Below, piece by piece: positions 44,831 through 57,240 of a stretch of 64,000 nt of DNA (position 1 is the stretch's first letter; every line of letters begins with the position of its first letter). The position numbers and the translations under genes are program-made. A model generated the notes under the pieces. That model saw nothing but the letters and a program-made list of their open reading frames with translations, was not told where the DNA came from and did not search any database. Source of the stretch: Trileptium ribeirensis (taxonomy: Eukaryota > Nematoda > Enoplea > Enoplida > Thoracostomopsidae); contig JASANE010003224.1 of NCBI GenBank assembly GCA_030248225.1, positions 56,978-120,977 of the forward strand, written 5' to 3'.

Positions 44831-45296
44831 TAGGGTCGACGAGGTTTTAGGATTTTCAATGGGTTCAGGGTTTAGGGTGGTAGATGCATCAAACACAAAG
44901 TCTGGTGCAAGGTTATTTCACAAGACTACCACTTGATGAAACCACACTCGCTCTGTTTCACCATTGCTTGCGAATTGCTAGTTGTAGATGTAATAAAATA
45001 GTAAACATGAATGAAAATATTTTTAAACCACACCAATGAATATAGTTGTTGTTGATGTAGCTCCTCCATTGTGATTGACGGAGTTCAATGTTCTTCAGTA
45101 ATGTTTTCATCAAGCTTTAGGTAATTTGCCGCTTCACAAGATTCTAACTATAGACTTTCTACCGTGAGCTGGGTAGGATTAGCAGGACATGGGAACAGGT
45201 GGTGAACATATGCATACGCACACTACCGTATTTAAATTTGATAATGATAAAAAGGTTCTTTGTATGTTCACTCTCTTATGTTTGTTGTCTTATTAG

Positions 45297-45440
45297 TTTT
45301 AGACGATCGTCTTCCCGAACAGCGAATTATCGTAGGTCTTCGTTATCGTTTACAAGGGACAGTTCGGGCACCGACACAGACGTAAGCTTCAAGTCAACAG
45401 TCGAGGAACTACTGTTTGAAGAAGGCACGTCAGTACTAGG
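45297..45440 (+). CDS. Phase-2 exon, Ser/Arg-rich then acidic
   Basis: 144 bases from TTGTCTTATTAG to GTAGGC, phase 2-2. It encodes FRRSSSRTANYRRSSLSFTR, then DSSGTDTDVSF and VEELLFEEGTSVLG. Arg-Ser-rich followed by acidic sequence suggests a disordered, possibly phosphorylated region (inference). The junction to 46,481 gives GGA. Confidence 0.66.
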
Positions 45441-46179
45441 GTAGGCGAGACATTTTAGAGAGCCTAATAGTGTTTTGCTATCTTTTTGCGTAGCAAAACT
45501 CTGGTTTTTGGTAATAAAATTATCAAGTCCTTAAATTTATGTGTTTTCTGTGTACCAAATATTTTTAACCATTAATTAGTTTAATTTCTAATGCTATATT
45601 TGTACGACGGTTAAAAGTACCCGTAAATTTGAAATAATTTAACATAATAGAACTAAATTTCGGTGCCACGCAATTTGAAATTTCCCTCGAGAATGATCAT
45701 GCCCTTCCCGCCTCAAAGTTCCCCACTTTTGAGAAGGCTGTATACAAGCCAGCGTTCGAATATGGTTTTCTATCATTGTTTTATAGTAAACGATAAAGTA
45801 AATTCTTTGATGGATACAAGGACACTGGTTTTTGTGAGATTGAGAAAAAATGAGAATAGTGATCTCTTATCAATTACTAGTTTTGAAGCTTATATTCCAC
45901 TCTGCGCCAGGTTCGCCAATCTATATCTCAAGTAATCATATGCGCTGTTAGGGAATTGTCCAGCAGAGACGGCTGTAGACAACTAAACGTAGTCCATTCT
46001 CATAAATCCTATCTCAGCAAACTGAACAAGCACCGATTTTGACCGGCGATCTCAATACTCGCTAAACATAATCATGTGAACGCCCATTTTTTTTAAATTA
46101 GGATTGTGGTTGAGTCCGCACAACGCTTTAAATATGGCACATAATGCAGCCATGACTTGCAATAAATACTGCCGAAATT

Positions 46180-46300
46180 GCAGATTACAATTTAAAATTT
46201 TATAAATTTATAATTACGCTTATATTGAAATTGATTGAAATTTGTTTTAATCGAAATCGATTGAAATGTAATAGTTTAATTGATAGCGATCAATTTTTGC
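46180..46300. repeat. AATCGA-rich MITE remnant
   Basis: TTGAAATTGATTGAAATTTG, TAATCGAAATCGATTGAAATG and TAGCGATCAATTTTTGCGC recall the interior of the mariner-like MITE at 40,701. Ends are not preserved. Confidence 0.4.
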
Positions 46301-46480
46301 GCTTATTATTTACCGTGATTTGTGCTAAACGAGTACGTTTGAAAAATGTTTGCAGCCTAAGGTTTTTTAGGCTCATGGATTTGGTTATGGTGCGCTTTTG
46401 AAATGAGCAACAGGAAATGTGCCGCATGATGCCAATTTTTGTAAAAGATATTTTATTGTGTTATTTATTTTGTACTTCAG

Positions 46481-46588
46481 ATCTACGTCAGCAAGACAAA
46501 TTCGGAGCGCAACAGGTTCTCCGAAACAGTGCCTGGGCCGTGTCGAAGGCAGCTGTTTCAGCGGCGGTGGGATCGAAAATATGGAACG
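46481..46588 (+). CDS. Phase-2 exon, Ser/Gly-rich
   Basis: 108 bases from TTTTGTACTTCAG to a weak donor GTTTGT, phase 2-2. It encodes STSARQIRSATGSPKQCLGR, then VEGSCFSGGGIENME. A MITE copy is inserted only 17 bases beyond the donor, so the splice context may have been altered. The junction to 48,121 gives CGC. A rival short terminal exon opens after TTTTTACAG near 47,080. Confidence 0.5.
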
Positions 46589-46605
46589 GTTTGTCAGAAT
46601 AATAA

Positions 46606-46931
46606 TGCACGAGTAAACATAAGATGCCCCCCAGAATATCCTTTTTGACACCATGTACAAAATTTTGTTAGAGAACAAAACCTGGATTATAATACTCGTA
46701 TCCAATTTCGACATTTTTCTGTGCCACAACATTTTTAGCGAATACAATTTGGCTCCTGTACTGTAACACCAATATGTTCGCGAACATTTTCAAATTATAA
46801 TGTATGAAATATGAAACAGGCTAATTTCTGTTTTTAATGCAAAAATGAAATTTTTTTCAGAAAGCGTCTGATTCGGAAATGCTGTTGACAAAAGAGGATG
46901 GTAAGGGGCGCAGCTTAAGTTTACTCATGCA
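46606..46931 (-). mobile_element. PIF/Harbinger-type MITE E, copy 2
   Basis: 326 bases between TGCACGAGTAAACATAAG and CTTAAGTTTACTCATGCA. It is flanked by TAA on the left (46,603-46,605) and by TAG, probably a decayed TAA, on the right. The interior (for example TATGTTCGCGAACATTTTC) is the reverse complement of 29,879-30,209. Confidence 0.8.
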
Positions 46932-47799
46932 TAGTTGCTTTTGATAAGTTTTAAATTATAACGAGTGTTTTTGTGTTTTATCAACTCAAAAATATGAATT
47001 TGATTAAAGCTGATTTTTCATCGCTTCCTGTGTTCCAGTTTTGGTAAGGTAGCATATTATATTTCTATATTTTTACAGGGACTTGAAAAACTTTCAGGAT
47101 AATCACCCTGGTGGTTTATGATGTTTAAGGTCCTGTTTTGACGTTATTGTCGAGGACTTACTCGAAAACGTGGATTGCAAATTCGGGGTCAAAGTATTAT
47201 GGCCCCAAAAGTTGGATGATATGTAAATTGGCGTCGCAGATTACCGAATATATTATTAATTCATTGGAAGAAAAGCCCCCTCCGTAGAAAAGAGCTCAAA
47301 GCTTATTCTAACTCACTTCGGCACCAGGTTGCATATTTGTTTATTTTGACGGCGAACTCATGTCTTGTTATTTCCATTGTGAGCATTTTTCGCTGTCCAT
47401 CAAGCAATTCCGGGTTAGAGTTGTAGCGACAGCGAGGTGCTCGCGTTTGAGGGAAGCTTGTCGATAAGAATCATACCCCATTGCCCAATTCCGTAAACTT
47501 GAATATAATATACTGTGCAAATATAATTATTGAGATTTACACATTTCTCTCGTAGTTTTATGGGCGGGTCAACTTCGGATTCTGTGTGTTTGACGTTTAC
47601 AGATCTCTGCGGCTTAACGTGTTATGCCTGACAGTGGCACGTCTTTGTGTCTGAAATTATGATAGGAAATATAATGACTGACTTATGTTATCGATTAGAG
47701 GCGGTGTAGAGGGATACCTATTTTGCGGGGTATTATGTCTGCTTGATATTTCGAGGCCGGATGTAGTCGCCGTTGAAATGGAACCAACAAAGCTAGCAA

Positions 47800-48065
47800 A
47801 GTTTTTACTGGGAGCGCTGCGAGCAAAATAAAAATTTCTAGTTTTGGCTGTCGGTGTCATTCGTAAAGTATCGCGGATGGACGATATTTCCACAATTTTT
47901 TGTTCGATAGCAAAAGTATGATACCAGCTCCGATTGTCTTTTCCGGAGAAAAATGGCAAACATTAGTTTTAAGGATCTTTTGCCAAATCTGGCCATATTT
48001 GTAACATTTGATCGCTGGCTCGCGACACAGGCTTCATCTCATCCGTATGTTTTCTTTGATAGATA
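47800..48065 (+). repeat. Dispersed repeat F, copy 2
   Basis: GGCTGTCGGTGTCATTC, TTTTTTGTTCGATAGCAAAAG and CTTTTGCCAAATCTGGCCATA, collinear with 43,790-44,090. It ends about 55 bases before the terminal exon at 48,121. Confidence 0.7.
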
Positions 48066-48120
48066 ATGAAGCTGAATGTAATTTTCATGCCAGTATTAAT
48101 ATATTTATGTGTAGTTTCAG

Positions 48121-48352
48121 CTTACTGGTGTCGCTAAATTTCGACAGCAATGAACCCCAACGCAGGATCGTCGTTGCAAGCGATTTGACGCCCGGCTTAG
48201 GGGTTAATGATTGTTTGAAGTCAAAGCGTCGTGCCTCGGATTTGATAAATCTAAATTCAGAATCTTTGTTGAATTCTGTGGTAAAATCAAATCAACGGAC
48301 TGCTCAATCGTTAGATTTTGCAATTTTGTGTAATTCTTTTGATAGCCAATGA
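48121..48352 (+). CDS. Phase-2 terminal exon
   Basis: The acceptor ATGTGTAGTTTCAG opens phase 2 and stays open for 76 codons to TGA at 48,350-48,352. It starts LLVSLNFDSNEPQRRIVVAS and includes VNDCLKSKRRASDLINLNSE, ending LCNSFDSQ. ATTAAA at about 48,380 could be the polyadenylation signal. With exons 34,692, 35,387, 38,854, 39,573, 43,538, 45,297 and 46,481 it gives an open reading of about 328 residues. No known domain is recognised. Confidence 0.66.
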
Positions 48353-51300
48353 TTGTCGGTATTGTGCTAAAGGCTGTTTTATTAAATATTTAACGCATTT
48401 TTGCTTATTCATTCTTCCGTTTGTGAACTTGAACATGTGAACGCTGTTCTAACCTCGGAGAACAGGACATTGCTTTTAATAAATACTGAAAAATATTTTG
48501 ATTAAAACGTAACAAATTATTACAAGAATTCTCATTCAAATTTTTGAAGCTGCCACTCCATGGCACGTTTTCCATTTCAAATTACAGCCAAAGCTTAAAC
48601 GTGGTGAGGTTTTAGGTTTTAAATTTTTAGTTTGGATTTAGAATTCTGTATGAGTTCATTACGTTTATTTTAGAATTTAGATTTTTAGTTTTAAACTGTA
48701 AACGCCACATTTTTAGAGGTGCTAGTTTGAATTTGTAAACGCAGCTTAAAGGCACTGAGCAATGTTAGTAGGGGCAACGAATTGCGACTATTATGTCAGT
48801 GCAAGGATGTGGGATTATCATAATTTTTAGCCCAATATGAAGGCATGCTACTTTTGGAGCCAAACGACGTCTCAAATAACGTAGTATTATACCGAATAAT
48901 AATTCCTAATTGTACCATAAGTCTATTTTCAAATTTATATATTTATTAAAATTATTGAAATAAAATACATATATACTTAAAAAACAAAACTTTCTAATTT
49001 TTTGAAGTAAAATTTATTTTTTTATTAAAATTTATTTAATTTATTAATTTTAATGTTTTTGGTTACAACAAGCCTAAATTATAATAGGACGAACAGTGTG
49101 AAAATTTACTGTGTCATGCGATCCAACCTCTGTAAAATTGCTTATTTAATCACAGTAGAGTCGTCTCAGATCATTAATCGTGAGACTTTCTCGGCGTGGT
49201 AGCATAATATGGTTTTGCAACATTACAAGTATTCGGAAATCTTCTAGCCACGCTCATGTTGGGTCATTTCACGCTATGATGTCCTTTTGTCCCGGAAACA
49301 AATGACTAATAACTTTTTTGGATCCGAATATCTTCATTTTTACTCCCTATGACCAAAAAATGTCAATGATTCGGAATTTGAGGTCGTTATAGTAAATTTT
49401 TTAACCGTTCTGATACTATAGCTTACCAACTACCACTCCCTGATGGCCAGCATATCAGACGTAAAATGGTCTCTGGCAAGCCCCAGTTTGTATATAGCCT
49501 CCATTTTGTGATTATATATCTCGTGCAGCCTATCGGCGCGTCATAATGAGCCTTGGCTGAGTTCTGTATGTCAAAAATAAAGCTTGGGTCGAACTTACCA
49601 CTGCTGAAATACGGGGGTGCCGATTTATAGCTGTTACTAAATGGAAACGAAGCTGCAATAAACGGTAGCTTTTTGTATCGATAGTTTAGCCTGGGGGAAG
49701 TGTTATGCAAAAAGAATTACAATATTCCCTTTGTCAGACATGTTAGAATGCCAGAAGTAACTGGTGGTCGGGGGGGGGTAAATTTTTTATTTACGTTCAT
49801 AACCACTCAAAAATGCTAGAAGCAACACTCTACTGTCTTTTTCACACCATCCACTCCACATTATTTCATCCAAAAATAATATGGTACACGCATACCAATC
49901 GCCATTGTACATGCCTGGTAACGTGGTTGGGCGGGGGGGGTACAATTCAAAATTAAAAAAAATTGTGTCATATGTGGCCGAAATGCAGTGTCACAATATG
50001 AACCATACGCGCGAAATTTCATTGAAATACCGTCACATGGCCGATTTTTCGAAATTTATGGTGGTTGCCCGGGGGGGGGGGTAAAGTGTGGCCGGGAGTT
50101 TGGGTAAAAGACTGAGATCGACAGGTCGGCCGTGATATAGAGATCACTTCGTTTCACCATTTTCTTCCTCATGGGAATGAACCATAACAGACAAATTAAT
50201 AGACTTGTAATCACTCCACCATACCAGAAACTAGCAATGCTCGGGGGGTAATCAAATGTGCTACAATGGATCTTTTAGCCCTGCTGCCGGAGTAAGTAAC
50301 AAGAAGCCCGTGGGTTAATATTTTTCCAAAAGCTACCCAGGGGGATAGGTATGATCTATGAATAACGTTTATGTACCGTGTATAAGTAACGAGTAATGAC
50401 CAAAAAAGAATTTGGTCGGAAGGGGTAAAAATGGGGTTCATTCCATGTCGGCCGCTCCAACTCTCCAGGATTGGTTTAGATTTGAAATTTGTGTAACTAA
50501 AAACGTAGTCTAGACCTGACGAATTCTGCACAAAAAGTATTAAGTCCATAATTTCTAACATCGAGCCACACCATTACCCGGAAAAAACAGGTCGTAAAAT
50601 TAGTCATTACGGTTTTTGTCAATTTGGGGCCTATGTGGATGTCCAGCCCATTCCGGTTTTCCAGCCTTAGGGTTCAGGCAAAAAAAATTTTGTTGTTTAA
50701 AATAGCTAAGTAATGAGGCTTCCTGGCGTAAATAACATTTTTGCCAGTTCCCTGCCCGTTTCTGTGCTACAGACCAAACTGTCCACTTTTAGCCCCCCCC
50801 GACCAAAAGGACATCGTAGAATGAAATGACCTGTTGGAAGTCAAACTTTTCGCCCAGGCACTGTTTCTTTCCCTGGCAAATATTGCTATTAACGCTTGTC
50901 GAAATTCCAATCTTCTTTCAGCATCATACGGCATTCTGCTGTTATACCCCGTGACCATAACTAAAGATGAGCCTGAATCAGACCAATCTTCTTTACGAGC
51001 TCAGTAATCTCCGATTCATATCGGATATCTCGCTAGGCAAAATCATCTAAGCGCACATTTGTTTAAATTGCAAATTGATCAAAGTGAACTTGTAATAGAG
51101 AAAAAACTTCACGGAACTTTGCCGTCCACACTGTAGCGGTGCCATTGAAGTTAAGAAATACATCGCGAGGAATTTAGTTTCCCCCAAGACGCACTTTAAG
51201 ACAATATATACCGCGTGGATTGCGCGCAGATTATATTTTAATCAGGCTGAGATCATGTAACGGTCACACACAATTGTTTTGTTCCTTTCATAACTTTACG

Positions 51301-51772
51301 TATCACCAGTGACCATAACAGTTACTGAGGACAAGTCAGAATTTTTCAAGGGATTTTATTTTTGAAGCGCTCACAGTTCGCCCGGGGGTCTGGAAATAAA
51401 AAAATTGTTAAATTCAGTGTTTTTTATTGTATAGATAGCATTAAGCAATCTCTTCAGAAACGCTGACAATGCGTGTTTATGTGAGATTTTACACGAGTTC
51501 CGCGATAGATTGGAAGAGGGGGTGAGGTCGATTATTCCTAATTGCCAGAGGCCGGTGTAACCATGGAGTTAAAAGAAAATTTTAAGCTAATTTTGTAAGC
51601 ATAACCAAATTATTTGGCTTGCGGTGGAATGTTAGAAAAAATATTGTCAATTTTTGTGTTTGCTACTGGGTAAAGCACAAAACTTACCGATCGATAAATA
51701 TGTATCGTGCTGGATGCATTGTTGACACATTGGTTGGTATAAATACCCTTTCTGTTGCAAACTGTGTTTCAG
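48353..51772. other. No gene seen; several poly(G/C) tracts
   Basis: A+T-rich DNA holding G or C runs of six or more at about 49,771, 49,930, 50,070, 50,241 and 50,797 (the last as C). The first exon of the downstream gene model is expected here, but no ATG with a good donor could be chosen. Confidence 0.45.
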
Positions 51773-51862
51773 GCTATTGGATGCGACAATTATTGTGGAT
51801 GATGATTGCATGCCAAGATCCGATGTGATAACCGGCAATTTGGTTGTTGTCGATACCTCAAG
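51773..51862 (+). CDS. Phase-2 exon
   Basis: 90 bases from CAAACTGTGTTTCAG to GTAAGC, phase 2-2. It encodes LLDATIIVDDDCMPRSDVIT, then GNLVVVDTS. The junction to 53,436 gives AGG. A TATAAATA word 36 bases upstream lies inside the presumed intron. Confidence 0.62.
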
Positions 51863-53402
51863 GTAAGCGCTAGCCCAGTCGGTTTCGTATTTGTAGTGCT
51901 CTACTTTAGTGAATACAGTCGTCTGCTGTTACGTTCCGAATGTTTTCCTGCTATATTAATTTTGTTGTTCGCTGCTTGAGATATGTTCTTTTAGCATGTC
52001 TATTTTCGCTGTTGTTTTGGTTTATTATTATAATTTATCGCGGTGCTGTTAAATTTTAGAACGAGGTTATGAATTTGGGTTTCTACTTTGCAATCGAAAT
52101 ATTATCGCATATGTCATTTTTACTTGAAATGTGGTGAACTATACTAACTTCGAAATACAGTTACAGAATTTTCGAACACCTAAAATTTATAATCAAAGGG
52201 ACACGTGGTCTTCAAGTTTTATTAGAGAATTTCTAATTATTGAGATAGGAAGCGACGAAACTAAGAAATTGTTTAAAACGTTTTTCAACAATTTAGATAC
52301 ACTAAATTCCGTGGAACGTACTTCTGTTTCTAAATTTCATATATATTGAGTGTGAAATAAGGTAGGCTCTGCCGTAAAGTATGACTTCTAACCCAGAAAA
52401 TATTCCAGCTATTAAAAATTGACAAAACTGAAAATATCTAAAATAACAACATGCTGTGAGTTTGAATGCAACGAGATAAACCAATCGTGCTTCTATTGCA
52501 GGACTAAATTCCACAAATCTAAAAGATTGCATAGATGTCCTGTATAAATGCAACGCATCAAGTAGTTGCGCTAGTCTCTTGATAACCAAACATTCTTATT
52601 CAGCCTATGGAAAAACCTACATAGACAATTCAAATCCACTAGACCAAATAATACGAACTCCAAAATACAGCACCTTACGCCACTCTGCTTGTAAAAGGTA
52701 ATAATCAAAATTCACTATAGAGCTAGTACGAACGTCGCGATTACACCGTCGTAAAACTAATCAAAATATATGAGATCTTCAAAGTTGCATAAAATCTCAA
52801 CATGCCTAAAATAACTTAAAACGCTGCAAAACTCGCTACTTCCAAGCCCATAGACGCAACACAATAAAATGTTCACGGAATATGCCTTGAACATGTATTG
52901 ATGAAAGGCACTAGGCACTTTCATACAGTAATTTTATCGCTATCGTCAGCACTGTTGCGATTTTTAAAAGAATATTAGTCTATATATCTCTGCATACATA
53001 TATGTACAATACGTACGTATCACATATATACGAATGTAATGGAGGCTACGTATTTGAGATTCACCAAATCTGGAAAGAATGTTTATTTTGCAAAAGCTGG
53101 ATGTTACAATAGAAGCCCCATTTTACAAGAACTTATAATAGTGGTGATAGTTGTAATTTATAACTGCGGTACTAGTACCTACTCCGACCGCAAAAGAGTG
53201 CTGTTCGATCAATGTTCGGTCGGCTTTCGTTCACAGCATTGCACATTTTGCTCGAAAGGCACGTGCGAGGTCTGCTCGCCATTTTCAACGCACTTTTTCA
53301 CAATGTACGCGAGCCGCGGGATGTTTGTTGAAGATTTCATCACTTATAAGTAAATTTTGTTTGGCAATCTGTTCGTTGTTAGCTCGTTCAAAACGCGACA
53401 CT

Positions 53403-53422
53403 CAGTTTTGGCAAGTGCTGTA
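53403..53422. mobile_element. Right end of a pogo-like MITE
   Basis: CAGTTTTGGCAAGTGCTG followed by TA; inverted it reads CAGCACTTGCCAAAACTG, an end of the 37,417 family. It sits 13 bases upstream of the acceptor of exon 53,436, so the element supplies part of the 3' intron context. Its left end was not located. Confidence 0.4.
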
Positions 53423-53435
53423 CTTATTGTTTCAG

Positions 53436-53619
53436 GTTGATTGATGTGTCAATGGCCGTGAGTAATAATTGCAGCACAGGTTATGTTGAGTCGACGTCGC
53501 TAGCTCCAACCGAACAAGGCGCTCTTAATGTAATCGAAGAAAGATCAAACGAAGACGCTTTCCACTCAGTGTTAGTGCATTGCGTTGACGAAAAACAGTC
53601 TATAACAATTATCAAGTAA
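53436..53619 (+). CDS. Phase-2 terminal exon
   Basis: The acceptor ACTTATTGTTTCAG opens phase 2 for 60 codons to TAA at 53,617-53,619. It starts LIDVSMAVSNNCSTGYVEST, includes EQGALNVIEERSNED and ends CVDEKQSITIIK. It joins 51,773-51,862 without a stop. Size and composition match the terminal exon at 48,121. Confidence 0.63.
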
Positions 53620-56600
53620 CTGTTGTAGTGACGGATATTTTGAGAAATAGTATAAGTTAATGACCTAGACATTTTAACGACTAATGCAAGTTCGACATCC
53701 AACAAATTTAAAATAATGCGTGCTTGTATCTTAAATTTCTGGGAAAATATTGTCCGGATCCAGCCATGTTGGTTTACCTTGCTCTGATTGATATTAACTT
53801 ACAGATTATTTCTAGTCGGACAATTACATCTGTTTTTGTATGTGTATTGGATCGACGTGACGCTGCTGCATTACGCACTTCCACAAACGTAATGCCCATA
53901 CGACCCGGCTATCGTGACTTCAAGGGCGGACCTATTGGGTTCAAATTCCTAATTTTTCTTTTTCAATTCGGGTCAGGCCCAAGAAATTACGGAGCTTAGC
54001 AAGCCGCACGGATGTGTTCTGATCCTGCCGGACGGGTTGCGCACGTGGTCTACGAGGTACTACCTTTGAGGTCCCCAGGGAGGTCGGCTCTGTCACCTGC
54101 TTGCAGGCCAAAGAGACCATACCGCTATTCCCTATCCACGTTTAACCCTGGAAGTGTAAAAGTTTAGGTATTTGCGTTTGATCAAGATCGGTTACCACAT
54201 TCTCGGACGGTTATTTTATTTAGCCAGTGGCCCCACTAGGGTTCGACAAATCCCTAGACTTTTAATGTCGGATTCGTGCGTCTAAATTTCCTATTCCGGG
54301 TGCTCAGCGTGAATCTTAAAGTTCTTTCCTTATTAGTCGCATGAGTCGTAGTTACACAGTAACATGATTAATACAATTATTTGTAATCGGCGAGTCACGC
54401 TAAGGTTTGCTTCTTCAATGCGTGTGTCAAACCTGAACGTGGGTCGTTGATAGGGGTGACGGATTTCAAACCCCTGCGAACAAGTACCTGTCGCTACTAA
54501 GGGTCAGCAAAACACTTGGACACGTCGTGTTTTGATTGAGCATTTATTGACGAGTCACAATTAGGCTATAGACAGAAACATATTATACGGGCGAATACAA
54601 TAGATATAATGTCACAGGCATGGTACGCTATTAGAAAAATGAGCATGGCGGCGAACGGGGTGGGTTGCGGAGTCATCGCCTTTTTCACAGAACTCTCACA
54701 GTTGAGTCGAATCACGGCGTGTACTGCTAAGCCTTTTCTAATGACAGCTGCGCTTACCTTACTCATCGAAAACAGTAGGTCAAATTAAAAGCCAGTGCCG
54801 GTAAGTAATACGGTTAGTTATGGATAAAAAGAGGCGCCATTGAACTAAGTACTTGCTCGGCACTACGATTGCTAGTAAAGGGGTACTCCGACAAAACAGC
54901 AGGTTCAGGTAAGCGAAAGGCGGTAATGAAATGAGGCGTACGAGAGGAAGCGTACAATGTCAAATTTACGGGCTCAATCTTACTCATCCTAATCACGAGG
55001 CTATGGTACATGATAAGTAAGGATTTGTAAATATTGCAAAGTTGCGATTATATTATATACGGCAGTATCATTACAAACGAAAAATGGTATATATTGACAA
55101 TACAGTAAGTTTGGGAGGCAATCATTGGTACGACTCAAGAATTCTCCTATAATGCGACAATGGTACGATATCAAATTTTTCCACTCGTATACATACATAA
55201 TTACAGTGGCCATGAAATTTTCAATAGGATGTACTAACATACTGGTTAATTTTGGTTCTAATTCCCTATGCAATCAGATTTTTCTCGGACAGTAGAAAAT
55301 GAAAGTTTTGGCGGGTTGTATAGGCATAACTGATTTATTTTGGGTTCTAATTTCCTACAAAATTACTTCACAAGCACGGTGGCAAAACGGTAAAATTTGG
55401 TCTTAGTTTGCGGTTAATCCACGATCTAAATAGCTGTCAAGAACAGACTTTGCGTCCATAAACGTAAGCTAAAACTGATCGAGTAAACTTATCTCATAAA
55501 TTCTACGCGGGTCCCAGTGGACTAAGATTGGGACCGAGTTATCTATCTTTTCAACTTTTCCTAATCCAACAATTATTGCCTTAGTTTACTATGCGGATTA
55601 TACATACGATATGAGTAATATGGGGTTGGGTTTGGTCCCTACTTCTATGGACTTGTATGGTTAACTCGTCCTAAGACACTAAACGATAGGCGAAAACGTA
55701 CGAGTAGGCCACTACCGAGGTTATGAACCTTTCTGGAACATTCTTAATTCCTACGGGCTAACGAGCTTAGTGCGTTCAATAGATTTTCGATGCTAATTCA
55801 CCACGTACTTAACTCAATTAATAAAGTTGGATGTTGTCCTAGAGCGATCGAATTGTTCATTATTGCTACTCGACAGTGGTACGGGACAAACTCAAACGAG
55901 TCTCTAACGTACTATACAATCAAAAATTCGGCCTGAGTGGAAATTAACTAATGCCGGCGATCGGCTACGTATTATCATTATACAAATTTTATGCCAACAT
56001 TGGGATATAGGGGCAAGGGTTAAAAGTGTTATTGAGTACCTATAAATTCAACTAAAATGAAAACTATGTGTAGCGATGCCTCATCGGTCATCGGCACTAT
56101 CCTGAAACTGAAAGTGCTAAAACTTAGGTTATTATGACTTGAAAACCGCTCTCGAAAAGAGCACTATTTGATACTAAAATTTAATTATTATTTCGAACGG
56201 TTTTCTACTCGACAAAGCGAGTCAGTAAGTGGAGCCCCGGTTGACGGGACAACCGTACCAATGTTATTTACTGTAATTCGTCCCGTTTGTATTCTTGAAT
56301 CGCTCGGGTTCCTAGTTTTCGCACTAGACTTTAAGTATTGTTCTATAGAGGCTGGGGAAAACCTATAATTCTCAATTTCTTTCTAATTTACCAGCCTTTC
56401 TCTTCGAAATTTTGCATGGGGGCTGGGTTCGACCTTGTTTGTCGTTTTACTAGGACCGGGCCAACGGTCCTCACAAAAATTCGTCCGTCGGGCCGAGACT
56501 CGATAGACCCGATATCGCGTCTAGCGACATCGATAACTTTGAAATACGAAATATTGACACTCATAGTGCAAGTTATCAACACTGGGGAAATTAATATTTT

Positions 56601-56770
56601 CGCTTTCTTAACCAAATTATGTGCAAAAGCAAGACCGAAACCGACTTACAAAAATAGTATAATTTATGAAATTTGAACTAAGTCTGAACCTTAGTTGCGC
56701 AGCTCGGGTTTAGGTTTCCCATAACTTTTGAACGGGCCACGGCCCACGGCCGGGCTCACTAGCTTAAATG
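53620..56770. other. No gene seen; sequence style changes
   Basis: From about 53,900 the base composition and word use change: more CGG, GGG and TACG words. No splice-bounded phase-2 blocks occur until 63 kb. 56,520-56,610 (GCAAGTTATCAACACTGGGG, AATTAATATTTTCGC) resembles 60,700-60,790 (CATATTGAACACTGGGAATT), indicating a shared repeat. No protein family was recognised. Confidence 0.45.
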
Positions 56771-56779
56771 AAAGGTCTA

Positions 56780-57240
56780 ACGGGCCTCTACTTATATGAG
56801 AAAAATCATCAAAATTCCTGAAATAGATATAGAGTTATTGACTTGTAAATTTTGGGTAGGGGCGGACCCCTATCGGGCCGTCGGGTTTGTGATTTCGACC
56901 CGATAATGTTGGATTTTAGAATGCTGTCCGGTAGCGGACATCCCTACGAAGAAACAGCGAGAGTTTCAACAAAATTCCTGGAGAGAATCTTAAAATATAT
57001 TAATTTTGCTTTTTCGGTGGGGGAGGCCTTTTTAAGGCCGTTGGGTTTGGGGTTCTGATGAGAAATTAACCAGTTTTGAAGCTGCATTCGTTAAAAGACA
57101 TTACTACGAAGAAACTGCCAAAGTTTTAGCTAAATTCCTGGAGTATATCCTAAGATATTTAAATTTTCATATTTTGGTGGGGGCGAGCCCCTTCAGGGTC
57201 GTCGGGTTTATGTTTCCGACGCGATATTTGGAGTTTTTAG
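56780..57240. repeat. Tandem repeat, period about 160
   Basis: Three units marked by GGTAGGGGCGGACCCC (about 56,855), GGTGGGGGAGGCC (57,017) and GGTGGGGGCGAGCCCC (57,177). Each is followed by a GGCCGTCGGGTTT-like word and preceded by AAAATTCCTGGAG plus an A+T stretch. GGGGCGGACCCC-like cores are self-complementary and could form hairpins. Confidence 0.7.

Noticed and set aside
47085..47130. Short terminal exon after TTTTTACAG
   Set aside because: Only about 13 codons to TGA; it competes with the much longer terminal exon at 48,121 and cannot be distinguished from chance.
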